Assembly: GCA_005791855.1 (NCBI GenBank)
Contig: SXUH01000434.1
Location: 1 to 13,381, forward strand
DNA length: 13,381 bases
DNA from: Bdellovibrionales bacterium
Lineage (GTDB): Bacteria > Bdellovibrionota > Bacteriovoracia > Bacteriovoracales > Bacteriovoracaceae
Direction of reading: 5' to 3'
Shown here: piece after piece, positions 1 through 5,805 of the stretch
How positions within the stretch are numbered: the stretch's first letter is position 1
Layout: each line of letters opens with the position of its first letter
The notes under the pieces: generated by a model
What the model saw: only the letters and a program-made list of their open reading frames with translations
Told to the model about the DNA's origin: nothing
The model's database searches: none
Program-made: the position numbers and the translations under genes

Positions 1-2
1 GG

Positions 3-803
3 ACCCGGGGCCGCACCGACGGCTACGCCGACGGATACGCCGACGGCCGTGAAGACGGTCTGGATGACGGCTACGACGACGGCCTCTACGATGGCCAGCA
101 GTCCATCCGGACCGCCATCACCGCCGCCTACAATAACGGCTACGCCGCCGGAGACGCCATCGGGTACAACGACGGCTACGACGACGGGTACGACGAGGGC
201 TACGACGCCTACTTCGACAACGGCTACGACGACGGCTTCGACGACGGCTACGACGTCGGCTACGACGACGGCTGGGACGACGCCCTTGGCCTCGCGGTCG
301 GACCGGTGAGCGCGAAGGTCCAGAGCGGGAAGGCGAACCTCCTCTCGAAGGTCCACAACGACCTCGTGAACTACTCGAAGATCAAGGCGCCGAAGATCAC
401 GGCCCGGGGCCTCGAGGTGAACGGCAAGCTCATCTTCGAAGAGAGCTCCATGACGTCGAAGGACCTCGAGAAGCGGGCCGCGTCCGCGGAGAAGTACCTC
501 GTGGGCCAGATGGCCAAGCAGATCTCCACCCGCTTCTCTCTGAGCAAGGAGCGGTCGCTCCAGATCGCGAAGGTCTCGAACCTCTGGCGGAAGTTCGCGA
601 CCTCGCGGGCCGTGAGCGACGCCGACGCCGAGGCGTACACCAAGGCCCTCATCGGGGTGAACCTCAAGGACGTCGAGAAGGCGTTCAAGGATTCCCTCAA
701 GGGCGACCTCGCGCCGCTGAACTCCCTGATCAAGGAAGCCGCGAGCGCCAACGGCACCACTCCGGAGAACGTCACGAAGATCATGAACCAGGTCTTTTTC
801 TAA
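3..803 (+). CDS. Protein with Gly-x3-Gly (GYDDG) repeat array, 5'-truncated
   Basis: The reading frame is open from base 3 to the TAA at 801-803 (266 residues visible); the true start lies before the window. A GTG at 306 could be miscalled as the start, but the frame upstream is clearly coding. Visible residues 3-90 form a tetrad array with Gly every fourth position, mostly G-Y-D-D: Gly 3 to 31 (eight), a 15-residue step, then Gly 46 to 90 (eleven, with Tyr replacing Gly at 70). The remaining 165 residues are Lys/Ala/Ser-rich, look helical, and contain no Cys. The Gly-x3 array resembles the deca-GX3 motif of eukaryotic Yae1/Lto1 and similar arrays in bacterial hypothetical proteins. Function is not recognised. 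The very acidic array with a basic C-terminal half suggests a binding or surface role, but no signal peptide can be checked because the N-terminus is missing. Confidence 0.85.
   Translation, partial: TRGRTDGYADGYADGREDGLDDGYDDGLYDGQQSIRTAITAAYNNGYAAGDAIGYNDGYDDGYDEGYDAYFDNGYDDGFDDGYDVGYDDGWDDALGLAVGPVSAKVQSGKANLLSKVHNDLVNYSKIKAPKITARGLEVNGKLIFEESSMTSKDLEKRAASAEKYLVGQMAKQISTRFSLSKERSLQIAKVSNLWRKFATSRAVSDADAEAYTKALIGVNLKDVEKAFKDSLKGDLAPLNSLIKEAASANGTTPENVTKIMNQVFF
9..272 (+). repeat. 12-nt-period coding repeat (GGCTACGACGAC-type units)
   Basis: Units close to GGCTACGACGAC (Gly-Tyr-Asp-Asp) recur with a 12-base period in two blocks, 9-95 and 138-272, separated by a non-repetitive linker of about 14 codons. 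The spacing between blocks is 15 residues rather than 16, so the Gly register shifts by one. Several units are nearly identical at DNA level, which makes the tract prone to slippage; copy number may differ between strains. Confidence 0.8.
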
Positions 804-814
804 GCGAAAGTTCG

Positions 815-842
815 AAAGGGCCCGGGAGGGCCCTTTTTTTTT
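815..842 (+). terminator. Intrinsic terminator after the GX3-repeat gene
   Basis: A perfect 9-bp inverted repeat, AAAGGGCCC (815-823) and GGGCCCTTT (828-836), encloses a GGGA loop. The T-run is nine bases long (834-842), and the site begins 11 bases after the stop codon. This is the only classic intrinsic terminator found in the window. A third GGGCCC at 843-848 follows the T-run and could compete for pairing with the right arm. Confidence 0.93.
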
Positions 843-855
843 GGGCCCGGTCGTC

Positions 856-861
856 TATAAT
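856..861 (+). promoter_or_regulatory. Consensus -10 (TATAAT) just upstream of the C4-repeat gene
   Basis: A perfect TATAAT lies 8 bases before the ATG at 870, immediately after the terminator T-run. No acceptable -35 hexamer is seen at 16-18 bases upstream, where the T-run sits. If it is used, transcription would begin at or within a few bases of the ATG, giving a leaderless or nearly leaderless mRNA. An AGGA at 862-865 could instead serve as a ribosome site on a transcript from farther upstream. Confidence 0.5.
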
Positions 862-869
862 AGGAAGCT

Positions 870-1790
870 ATGAAAAATCTTTTGCCACTTCTCTTGCTCG
901 TCAGCTTCACCGTCCTCGGGAGCGACTGCCAGGGGGACGCCCAGAAATTCTGCCAAGGGGTCGACCCCGGCAAGGGCCAGCTCGCCAAGTGCCTCTCGGA
1001 CTACTCCGCGAAGCTCACCCCGGGCTGCGCCAAGGAGCTCAAGGCCTTCGACGCGAACACCTCGAAGCTCAACCCGTGCCACAAGGACCTGGCGGATTTC
1101 TGCGTCGACGTCGATCCGGAGCCGAAGAAGATCGAGTACTGCCTCCTGAAGAACGAAGCCCGCCTGAGCCCGAGCTGTGCTGCGGACTTCCGAAGCAAGA
1201 AGGGAAAGATCCTCGTGGGCAACGTCTGCGCCCAGGACGTCGTCTCCAACTGCTACTCCGAAGTCACGGGGCCGGAGGGGAGCATCACCAAGTGCCTCAT
1301 CCGCAACCGGAAGAAGCTCTCCGGATTCTGCGGCAAGGAAATCGATAGCCGCGTCGTGGAGATGCGGAAGAAGAACGCCTGCTTCGACGAAACGGAAAAG
1401 TACTGTCCGGTCCAGGTCAAGTTCATCGACATCCAGGAATGCCTCGAGAAGAAACTCGGGGTCCTGACTCCGACCTGTAAGCAGCTCGTCCAGTCCGTGG
1501 TGGACCGGTCGAAGGCGAACCCGTGCTACCGCGATCTCATCCGCCACTGTAAGCCCAACCTCGGCCCGGGGGAGCAGGACCGGTGCCTGGACCTCAACGA
1601 GAAGGAAATCAGCAACAGCTGCAAGCAGTTCCGAGTCACCGAGTCGGAGAAGCTCAAGAACATGGCCAAGGTCTGCGAGCCGGACCGGGTAAAGCTTTGT
1701 GCCAGCGCTCCGATCAAGGACGGGGCCGTGGTCCGCTGCCTGCGGGAGAAGAAAGCCCAGGTGTCAAAAGAGTGCAAGGCGCTTCTGTAG
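870..1790 (+). CDS. Secreted protein of six C4 cysteine repeats (GLG1-like)
   Basis: 306 residues. A Sec signal peptide (Met, Lys, Asn then a Leu-rich core to about residue 17) precedes Cys20; the bases for Gly-Ser-Asp-Cys do not make a lipobox, so signal peptidase I cleavage is more likely than lipidation. The mature part is six tandem repeats of about 50 residues, each with four Cys in the pattern C-x7-C-x(11-13)-C-x11-C: Cys 20/28/41/53, 70/78/91/103, 120/128/142/154, 171/179/191/203, 219/227/239/251 and 269/277/290/302. All 24 Cys lie in repeats, as expected for disulfides formed in the periplasm or outside the cell. The spacing and the 'CL...LS..C' core match the Cys-rich GLG1 (Golgi apparatus protein 1) repeat family, known in eukaryotic Golgi sialoglycoprotein and in scattered bacterial secreted proteins. 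Bacterial function is unknown. It lies between two transcription units and looks monocistronic. Confidence 0.9.
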   Translation: MKNLLPLLLLVSFTVLGSDCQGDAQKFCQGVDPGKGQLAKCLSDYSAKLTPGCAKELKAFDANTSKLNPCHKDLADFCVDVDPEPKKIEYCLLKNEARLSPSCAADFRSKKGKILVGNVCAQDVVSNCYSEVTGPEGSITKCLIRNRKKLSGFCGKEIDSRVVEMRKKNACFDETEKYCPVQVKFIDIQECLEKKLGVLTPTCKQLVQSVVDRSKANPCYRDLIRHCKPNLGPGEQDRCLDLNEKEISNSCKQFRVTESEKLKNMAKVCEPDRVKLCASAPIKDGAVVRCLREKKAQVSKECKALL

Positions 1791-1846
1791 TCGTCCCTCG
1801 GTTTTTAACTTTATTTATCTGATCGCATCCTCTAGCATGTTCCTTG

Positions 1847-2359
1847 ATGGAACCACTACGCTTCATTCCCATCGACGTCGACGCCCACGCGGACCTGTGC
1901 GTGAAGTTTCGGTGTGACGCCTTCGTGAGTAGCTTCGGAACGGACCAGCCTTTCATCGACGACGACGGCAAGGGCCCTGAGCGCTACATCGAATGGCTGC
2001 GGACCCGAACGCCGGCCCGCTACGGGGCCTTCCACGTCTGGCTGGGGGACAAGATCATAGGCCAGCTCGAGCTCGGCGAGCGGTCCCCGGAGGAAGAGTT
2101 CGGCTACGTCCACCTCTACTACCTCATCCCCGAGTACCGGGGCGAAGGCTACTCCGATGCGATCGAAGTGTTCGCCGTGACCTTCCTCCGGAACCTCGGC
2201 TACGCGAAGGCCAAGCTCTCCGTCTCGCCGACGAACACCCGGGCGGTGGAGTTCTACAAGAAGAATGGCTGGAGGGACGCGGGCCCTCGGATCGACCCGC
2301 AGGTGAAAGACCACCTCAAGCACCCGCTCCACTTCATGGAGAAGGACCTCCGGGACTAG
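1847..2359 (+). CDS. GNAT-family N-acetyltransferase
   Basis: 170 residues from ATG 1847; an in-frame TTG at 1844 is a less likely start. It transfers an acetyl group from acetyl-CoA to an amine that cannot be named from sequence. GNAT motif A is visible as strand 'VHLYYLIPEYRGEGYS' at residues 88-103, with the acetyl-CoA pyrophosphate loop Y97-R98-G99-E100-G101. Motif B follows at 125-142 (SVSPTN..AVEFYKKNGW), with the usual Asn and the FYKK-G helix. The N-terminal 80 residues form the variable acceptor half. The protein is probably cytoplasmic since there is no signal peptide. No Shine-Dalgarno is seen; a weak TAGCAT at 1833-1838 lies 8 bases before the ATG, the same distance as in the preceding gene. 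It converges on the MAPEG gene with only 13 bases between the stop codons. Confidence 0.9.
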   Translation: MEPLRFIPIDVDAHADLCVKFRCDAFVSSFGTDQPFIDDDGKGPERYIEWLRTRTPARYGAFHVWLGDKIIGQLELGERSPEEEFGYVHLYYLIPEYRGEGYSDAIEVFAVTFLRNLGYAKAKLSVSPTNTRAVEFYKKNGWRDAGPRIDPQVKDHLKHPLHFMEKDLRD

Positions 2360-2372
2360 GAGCCCCCTCGCC

Positions 2373-2765
2373 CTAGAGCAGCACCTTCACCAAGAGGAAC
2401 AGGTTCGCACCCATGGCGACGAGGTAGGAGACGAACCTCCCGGGAACGGAGCCGATGGCGTAGGCGAGGAAGTGGAGGACCCGGCCCAGGAGGAAGAGGG
2501 CCGCGGTTACGCTGGTCGTCCCGTCGAACTTCCCGAGGACTCCAAGCAGGAGGATGGCCACGACGAAGGCCGGGAAGTAGTCCTTGAGATTGGCGTAGGC
2601 GCGTTCACAGCGGGCCGCCCACGGGAGGAGTTCCTTCCCCGGGTGCTCCCGGTTCGAGGCGAGCCACCGGCCGCCGAAGGAGCGGAACTTCCCCACGCTC
2701 GACGGTAACCAAGCGAACATGTAGAAGAGAGTGGCGTAGGTCAGGATCTGGTATTCGAAAGCCAT
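2373..2765 (-). CDS. MAPEG-family integral membrane protein
   Basis: 130 residues with four predicted membrane helices (about 5-22, 63-80, 84-105 and 110-130), the normal size and topology for MAPEG (membrane-associated proteins in eicosanoid and glutathione metabolism). The family signature around the start of helix 2 is present: R55-A-Y-A-N59 followed by F64-P65. Bacterial members sit in the inner membrane; some are glutathione transferases or peroxidases, but many have no known substrate, so the activity here is open. The start follows the upstream barrel gene by 9 bases, with AGGGGTG as a plausible ribosome site, so the two are likely co-transcribed. A glutathione link would fit the nearby glutaredoxin fusion, but that is inference. 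Confidence 0.87.
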   Translation of the reverse strand: MAFEYQILTYATLFYMFAWLPSSVGKFRSFGGRWLASNREHPGKELLPWAARCERAYANLKDYFPAFVVAILLLGVLGKFDGTTSVTAALFLLGRVLHFLAYAIGSVPGRFVSYLVAMGANLFLLVKVLL

Positions 2766-2774
2766 GCGGCACCC

Positions 2775-3335
2775 CTAGCGTGTTTTTATGGAGAGCTCGA
2801 GCATCGGCATGATGTTCTTCACGCCGTCCGAGGAGCTATTTTCCGTGGAACCGATCTTCTCCTCTCCGATGGAGAGCGTGTGGTAGTTCAGACTGGCCCC
2901 GAGGCCCACTAACCGGGAGAGCCGGAAGCGGTACCCGAGGCCCGCGCCGTAGCTCGACCCCGAGATGTCCCGGGACGTCGCCGCCTTCTCCCGGGGGCCC
3001 TTGGCGTACGGGTTCCACTCGGCCGTGAAGTAGAAGTGGTAGGTGTCGTTGAAGAACCAGATCACCCGGGGCCCCATCTCGAGCATCTTGTAGGTGCTCT
3101 CGTCGGTCCCGTGCGAGACGGTCGAGGTCCAGGAGTTGGTGTTCCAACCGAAGAAGACCGTCTTCTTCCCGTCCACGGACGCGCCGAGGAAGACCTTGTG
3201 GAAGGTCCGCGTGGCTTCGAACTCGCCCGCGTCGGAGCTGTCGCTCTGGTTCGAGTAGTTGAGGCCATAATTGAAGACGAAGCTCGCCCGCGAATCCAGC
3301 GAGAAGCAGAGGAGGAGCAGGAGGAGGAATTTCAT
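2775..3335 (-). CDS. Small outer-membrane beta-barrel protein
   Basis: 186 residues from the ATG at 3335, chosen because it gives a clean signal peptide (Met-Lys-Phe, six Leu, then Cys-Phe-Ser, cleavage near Ala17-Ser18). A longer frame from a TTG at 3392 adds an Arg/Pro-rich stretch, and that TTG is better read as part of a -35 element. The mature protein alternates hydrophobic and polar residues with aromatic girdle positions (FVFNYGLNYS, YHFYFTAEWNPYAKG, GAGLGYRF, GLGASLNYH), typical of an eight-stranded barrel of the OmpW or general 'outer membrane beta-barrel' class. The C-terminal strand ends in Thr-Arg rather than an aromatic residue, which is unusual for the BAM recognition signal. 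It is first in a probable two-gene unit with the MAPEG gene. The ligand is unknown. Confidence 0.82.
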   Translation of the reverse strand: MKFLLLLLLCFSLDSRASFVFNYGLNYSNQSDSSDAGEFEATRTFHKVFLGASVDGKKTVFFGWNTNSWTSTVSHGTDESTYKMLEMGPRVIWFFNDTYHFYFTAEWNPYAKGPREKAATSRDISGSSYGAGLGYRFRLSRLVGLGASLNYHTLSIGEEKIGSTENSSSDGVKNIMPMLELSIKTR

Positions 3336-3384
3336 TCGGGCCCTTGGTGAGGATGGTCTCCTAGAGTTTCTCACAAATTGGAAA

Positions 3385-3396
3385 AGCGTCAACGCT
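3385..3396. promoter_or_regulatory. 12-bp palindrome over a candidate -35 for the barrel gene
   Basis: AGCGTCAACGCT is a perfect 5-2-5 inverted repeat. Read on the minus strand it contains TTGACG (3392-3387), a five-of-six match to the -35 consensus, pointing at the barrel gene. The expected -10 position (AAACTC, about 3369-3364) is a poor match. An operator overlapping a -35 would allow repression. The site lies about 110 bases from the divergent Prx-Grx start. Confidence 0.35.
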
Positions 3397-3478
3397 CTCC
3401 GGGGGCGAGAATAGTGAACCCGGATGCTCGGCCAAAAAGTTTGGATTAAATATAGCTGCCCATCAGGGGAGCCCGTTT

Positions 3479-3501
3479 TATAGTAGCTGCAAAGTGAGGT
3501 G
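3479..3501 (+). promoter_or_regulatory. -10 element and ribosome site of the Prx-Grx gene
   Basis: TATAGT at 3479-3484 lies 21 bases before the ATG at 3506, and GAGGTG at 3496-3501 is a good anti-16S match at proper spacing. This Shine-Dalgarno decides the start as ATG 3506 over the in-frame GTG at 3494, which it overlaps. No -35 match is seen at 16-19 bases upstream of the -10, so activation by a regulator is possible. Confidence 0.5.
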
Positions 3502-3505
3502 TCCC

Positions 3506-4249
3506 ATGGGATTCGAAGACAGAACGGGTCAGCCGGTGCCGCAGGTGACCTTTAAGATTAGAGAGGACTACAAGTGGGTGACCCGGTCCTCCGACGACCT
3601 CTTCAAGGGAAAGCGCGTGGTCCTCTTCGCGCTCCCCGGAGCGTTCACGCCGACGTGCTCGTCGGTGCACCTTCCCCGCTACAACGAGCTCTACGATGCC
3701 TTCCGCGCGAACGGCATCGACGAGGTCTACTGCCTCTCCGTCAACGACAGCTTCGTCCTCAACGAATGGAAGAAGGCCGAGCGGGCCGACCGGATCGTCA
3801 TGCTCCCGGACGGGAACGGGGAGTTCTCCCAGAAGATGGGGCTCTTGGTTGACAAGAAGGACCTCTGCTTCGGCCAGCGGAGCTGGCGCTACTCCATGGT
3901 GGTGAAGGACGGGGTCATCGAGAAGATGTTCCTCGAGCCGGAGGAGGAGGGCGATCCCTACGGCGCCTCCAGTGCGGAGAACATGCTGAAGTACCTCAAC
4001 CCCCGGGCGCAGCTTCCGGACTCCATCACGGTGTTCACCAAGCCCGGGTGCGTGTACTGCGCTCGCGCCAAGGAGAAGCTGCGCGAGCTCCGGATGCCCT
4101 TCGAGGAACTCGTGCTGTCGCAGGACTTCACCATCAAGACCGTCAAGGCGCTCTCGAACACCACCAAGCTGCCGCAGATCTTCATCAACGGAGAACGGAT
4201 CGGCGGCGCCGATGACCTGGAGAAGCACCTGGCCAACCAACGGGCCTAG
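3506..4249 (+). CDS. Hybrid peroxiredoxin-glutaredoxin (Prx5-Grx fusion)
   Basis: 247 residues, matching bacterial Prx5/Grx fusions in length and order. Residues 1 to about 165 form a Prx5-type peroxiredoxin with the peroxidatic motif P44-G-A-F-T48-P-T-C51 and the downstream family pattern 'CLSVND.F....W'. Residues about 170-247 form a glutaredoxin with the dithiol site C182-V-Y-C185, the cis-proline loop T220-K-L-P223 and the GSH-binding GG-x-DDL near 233-238. It reduces H2O2 and alkyl hydroperoxides, with the fused glutaredoxin recycling the sulfenic acid at the expense of glutathione, in the cytoplasm. Unlike many bacteria that fuse Prx5 to nothing, this implies a glutathione system in the host. 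The ATG at 3506 is used because of GAGGTG at 3496-3501. The stop overlaps the stop of the convergent metalloprotease gene. Confidence 0.95.
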   Translation: MGFEDRTGQPVPQVTFKIREDYKWVTRSSDDLFKGKRVVLFALPGAFTPTCSSVHLPRYNELYDAFRANGIDEVYCLSVNDSFVLNEWKKAERADRIVMLPDGNGEFSQKMGLLVDKKDLCFGQRSWRYSMVVKDGVIEKMFLEPEEEGDPYGASSAENMLKYLNPRAQLPDSITVFTKPGCVYCARAKEKLRELRMPFEELVLSQDFTIKTVKALSNTTKLPQIFINGERIGGADDLEKHLANQRA

Positions 4250-5598
4250 TTGGCGCACTCCCGGAGTTCGGAGCTGATGCCTTCGAAGACCTTCTCGGCT
4301 TCCTGGCAGGTCGCCTCATCGAACCTGCGGTTCAGGTGCTTCACGCCGATGCGGAGGAGCTCGGCGAAGGTCGAGCGGAGGTAGCGGCGGCCCTCCATGT
4401 TCGCGTGGAGGGACTGGTTGTCCCGCAGGTAGCGCACCCACTTGATCAGCACCTTGTACTTCTCGTCATCGGACGCCGTCAGCTGGCCTAGGAACTTGTT
4501 CGCCGAGTGGGCGAAGATGGCACCGAAGAAGTGCACTTCCTGGTAGTTGGTCAGCCGGCAGTTGTTCCACGGCTGCGGGGTCTTTGAGAAGTAGAGGTCC
4601 TGCACGGCCCGGGAGAAGACCTTCGGGGCTCCGTCGTAGAACACCTCCGACTCCACGTTCCTCGTGACCTCGAGGCAGTTCACTCCGGAGAAGTCCAGCT
4701 CGTGCTCCTCCAGCGTGTAGTAGCTCACGAGGTCCGCGAAGCCTTCGTTGTAGGCCATGAGGATCGAGTAGGAGGTCACCTCCCGTGATCCACTCCGGGG
4801 ATCCCGGTCCCGGAGGATCCCGAAGCACGAGTGGGTCAGCGGACTCCGGAGCGGAGCTTTGAAGACCGCGGTGAAGATGTGGTGGCCGTATTCGTGGGTG
4901 GCCACCATGGGGATGTTCCAGAACTTCACGTTGCCCGCGTTCGACCACTCCAGGCTGTGCGGAAGGAAGGTGATGGTGGCGTCGCCCGGGTTGTAGATCG
5001 CGTTGTCGACCCAGTAGGCTTCCCGGTGTTCGTAGCCCGCGGGCCCGAGGAGGGTCCGGCTCTGCTTGATCGACGGCATGATACTCAGTCTGACCGGGGC
5101 GAGCACGTACCCGCTCCGGAGGCTCTCGAACTTCTTGTGCGCCCGGGTGATGTAGCGGGAGGAGTTCAGGCCCACGCTCTCGATGGTGTTCTCCGGGAAC
5201 GCGTCGTCCTCCGCGCAGACGGTGAGCTCGGCCGGCTTGCTGAGCACCTTCCGGCCATAGCCACTCCGGGAGACCCGGAGCTCGATGCTCTCTCCGTAGG
5301 TGGACGACGAGATGATCTTCCCCTCCGGATCGCGGAGCTTCTGGTCCTTCAGCAGACCCAGGAGAGACCCCTGGAGCTCGTCCATCTTCCCCGAGAGGTA
5401 GAGGTTGAAGTTGATGAGGTTGTTGAGCCGGAGCTCGGCTTCGCTCCGACAGACGGGGGTCTGCTTCTCGTAGAAGAGCGGGGTCTCCGAGAGCGACGCC
5501 GGCACGGTGACCGGCGAGCTGCTCCTCTCCACGACTGGCTTCTTCCCACAGGAAGCGAGGGCGATCACGAAGAGGGCAGGGTAGAAAGACTTCATCAT
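4246..5598 (-). CDS. Zinc-metalloprotease-like lipoprotein (HExxH, gluzincin type)
   Basis: 450 residues starting Met-Met-Lys; the second ATG (5595) is equally possible. Signal peptide with a standard lipobox L14-A15-S16-C17 followed by Gly-Lys-Lys, so a lipid-anchored envelope protein. The zinc site is H235-E236-Y-G-H239, preceded by 'MVAT' and followed by a hydrophobic helix. A likely third ligand is Glu285 in N-E-G-F-A-D (residues 284-289), 49 residues after Glu236; this pairing is typical of peptidase clan MA(E). No named family is recognised; the N-terminal 200 residues lack familiar motifs. Six further Cys (50, 128, 258, 308, 347, 431 and 448, of which one is unpaired if all others bond) may form disulfides. 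Substrate unknown; cell-wall or envelope protein processing is a reasonable guess. A TATAGT -10 lies 34 bases upstream. Confidence 0.87.
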   Translation of the reverse strand: MMKSFYPALFVIALASCGKKPVVERSSSPVTVPASLSETPLFYEKQTPVCRSEAELRLNNLINFNLYLSGKMDELQGSLLGLLKDQKLRDPEGKIISSSTYGESIELRVSRSGYGRKVLSKPAELTVCAEDDAFPENTIESVGLNSSRYITRAHKKFESLRSGYVLAPVRLSIMPSIKQSRTLLGPAGYEHREAYWVDNAIYNPGDATITFLPHSLEWSNAGNVKFWNIPMVATHEYGHHIFTAVFKAPLRSPLTHSCFGILRDRDPRSGSREVTSYSILMAYNEGFADLVSYYTLEEHELDFSGVNCLEVTRNVESEVFYDGAPKVFSRAVQDLYFSKTPQPWNNCRLTNYQEVHFFGAIFAHSANKFLGQLTASDDEKYKVLIKWVRYLRDNQSLHANMEGRRYLRSTFAELLRIGVKHLNRRFDEATCQEAEKVFEGISSELRECAN

Positions 5599-5632
5599 TC
5601 TCGGCTTTTGAACAAGAGGTTATGACCGGCGG

Positions 5633-5638
5633 ACTATA
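5633..5638 (-). promoter_or_regulatory. Candidate -10 (TATAGT) of the metalloprotease gene
   Basis: TATAGT on the minus strand, 34 bases before the first ATG at 5598, would give a leader of roughly 28 bases. No matching -35 is seen at 17 bases; that position reads TACTTC. Confidence 0.45.
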
Positions 5639-5760
5639 CAGACACAAAAACATGAGAAGTAGGGGGAAAGTAATTAATACAGCCCGCGACAGGGACTCTA
5701 AGTTACTGGAATCTAATGGAGATTATGGATTCTTTTAACCCAACTCTAACAAACAAATTC

Positions 5761-5798
5761 TTACCCCTTTGGTAAAACATTTTGGAAAATTTAAGGAG
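5761..5798 (+). promoter_or_regulatory. Inverted repeat and strong ribosome site before the porin
   Basis: TTACC (5761-5765) and GGTAA (5771-5775) form a perfect 5-5-5 inverted repeat in an AT-rich leader, 30 bases before the ATG. AAGGAG at 5793-5798, 7 bases before ATG 5806, is an excellent Shine-Dalgarno. The rest of the divergent region 5639-5760 is AT-rich with several TA-rich hexamers but no convincing -35/-10 pair for the porin. Confidence 0.45.
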
Positions 5799-5805
5799 AC
5801 CCTGA

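Noticed and set aside
49..309. Thr-rich 86-residue open frame on the + strand
   Set aside because: It is the +1 frame of the GGCTACGACGAC repeat; low-complexity Thr/Ala/Ser output is a by-product, and the true frame continues into the 3' part of the gene.
2356..2376. CTAGG...CCTAG inverted repeat between convergent stops as a bidirectional terminator
   Set aside because: Only a 5-bp stem with an 11-base loop and no T-run on either side; each arm is simply a TAG stop with neighbours.
3336..3392. N-terminal extension of the barrel protein from TTG 3392
   Set aside because: It places an Arg/Pro-rich stretch before a perfect signal peptide and uses as start codon the TTG of a -35 like element.
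3452..3483. Two ATAG tetramers before the Prx-Grx gene as an OxyR site
   Set aside because: Their spacing is 28 bases and the CTAT partners are missing, unlike the ATAG-N7-CTAT pattern of OxyR.
3446..4258. 270-residue minus-strand frame opposite the Prx-Grx gene
   Set aside because: Antisense shadow of a gene with unmistakable Prx and Grx active sites.
4466..5653. 395-residue minus-strand frame overlapping the metalloprotease
   Set aside because: Arg/Pro/Gly/Leu-rich frame-shifted shadow; the other frame carries the lipobox and HExxH site.
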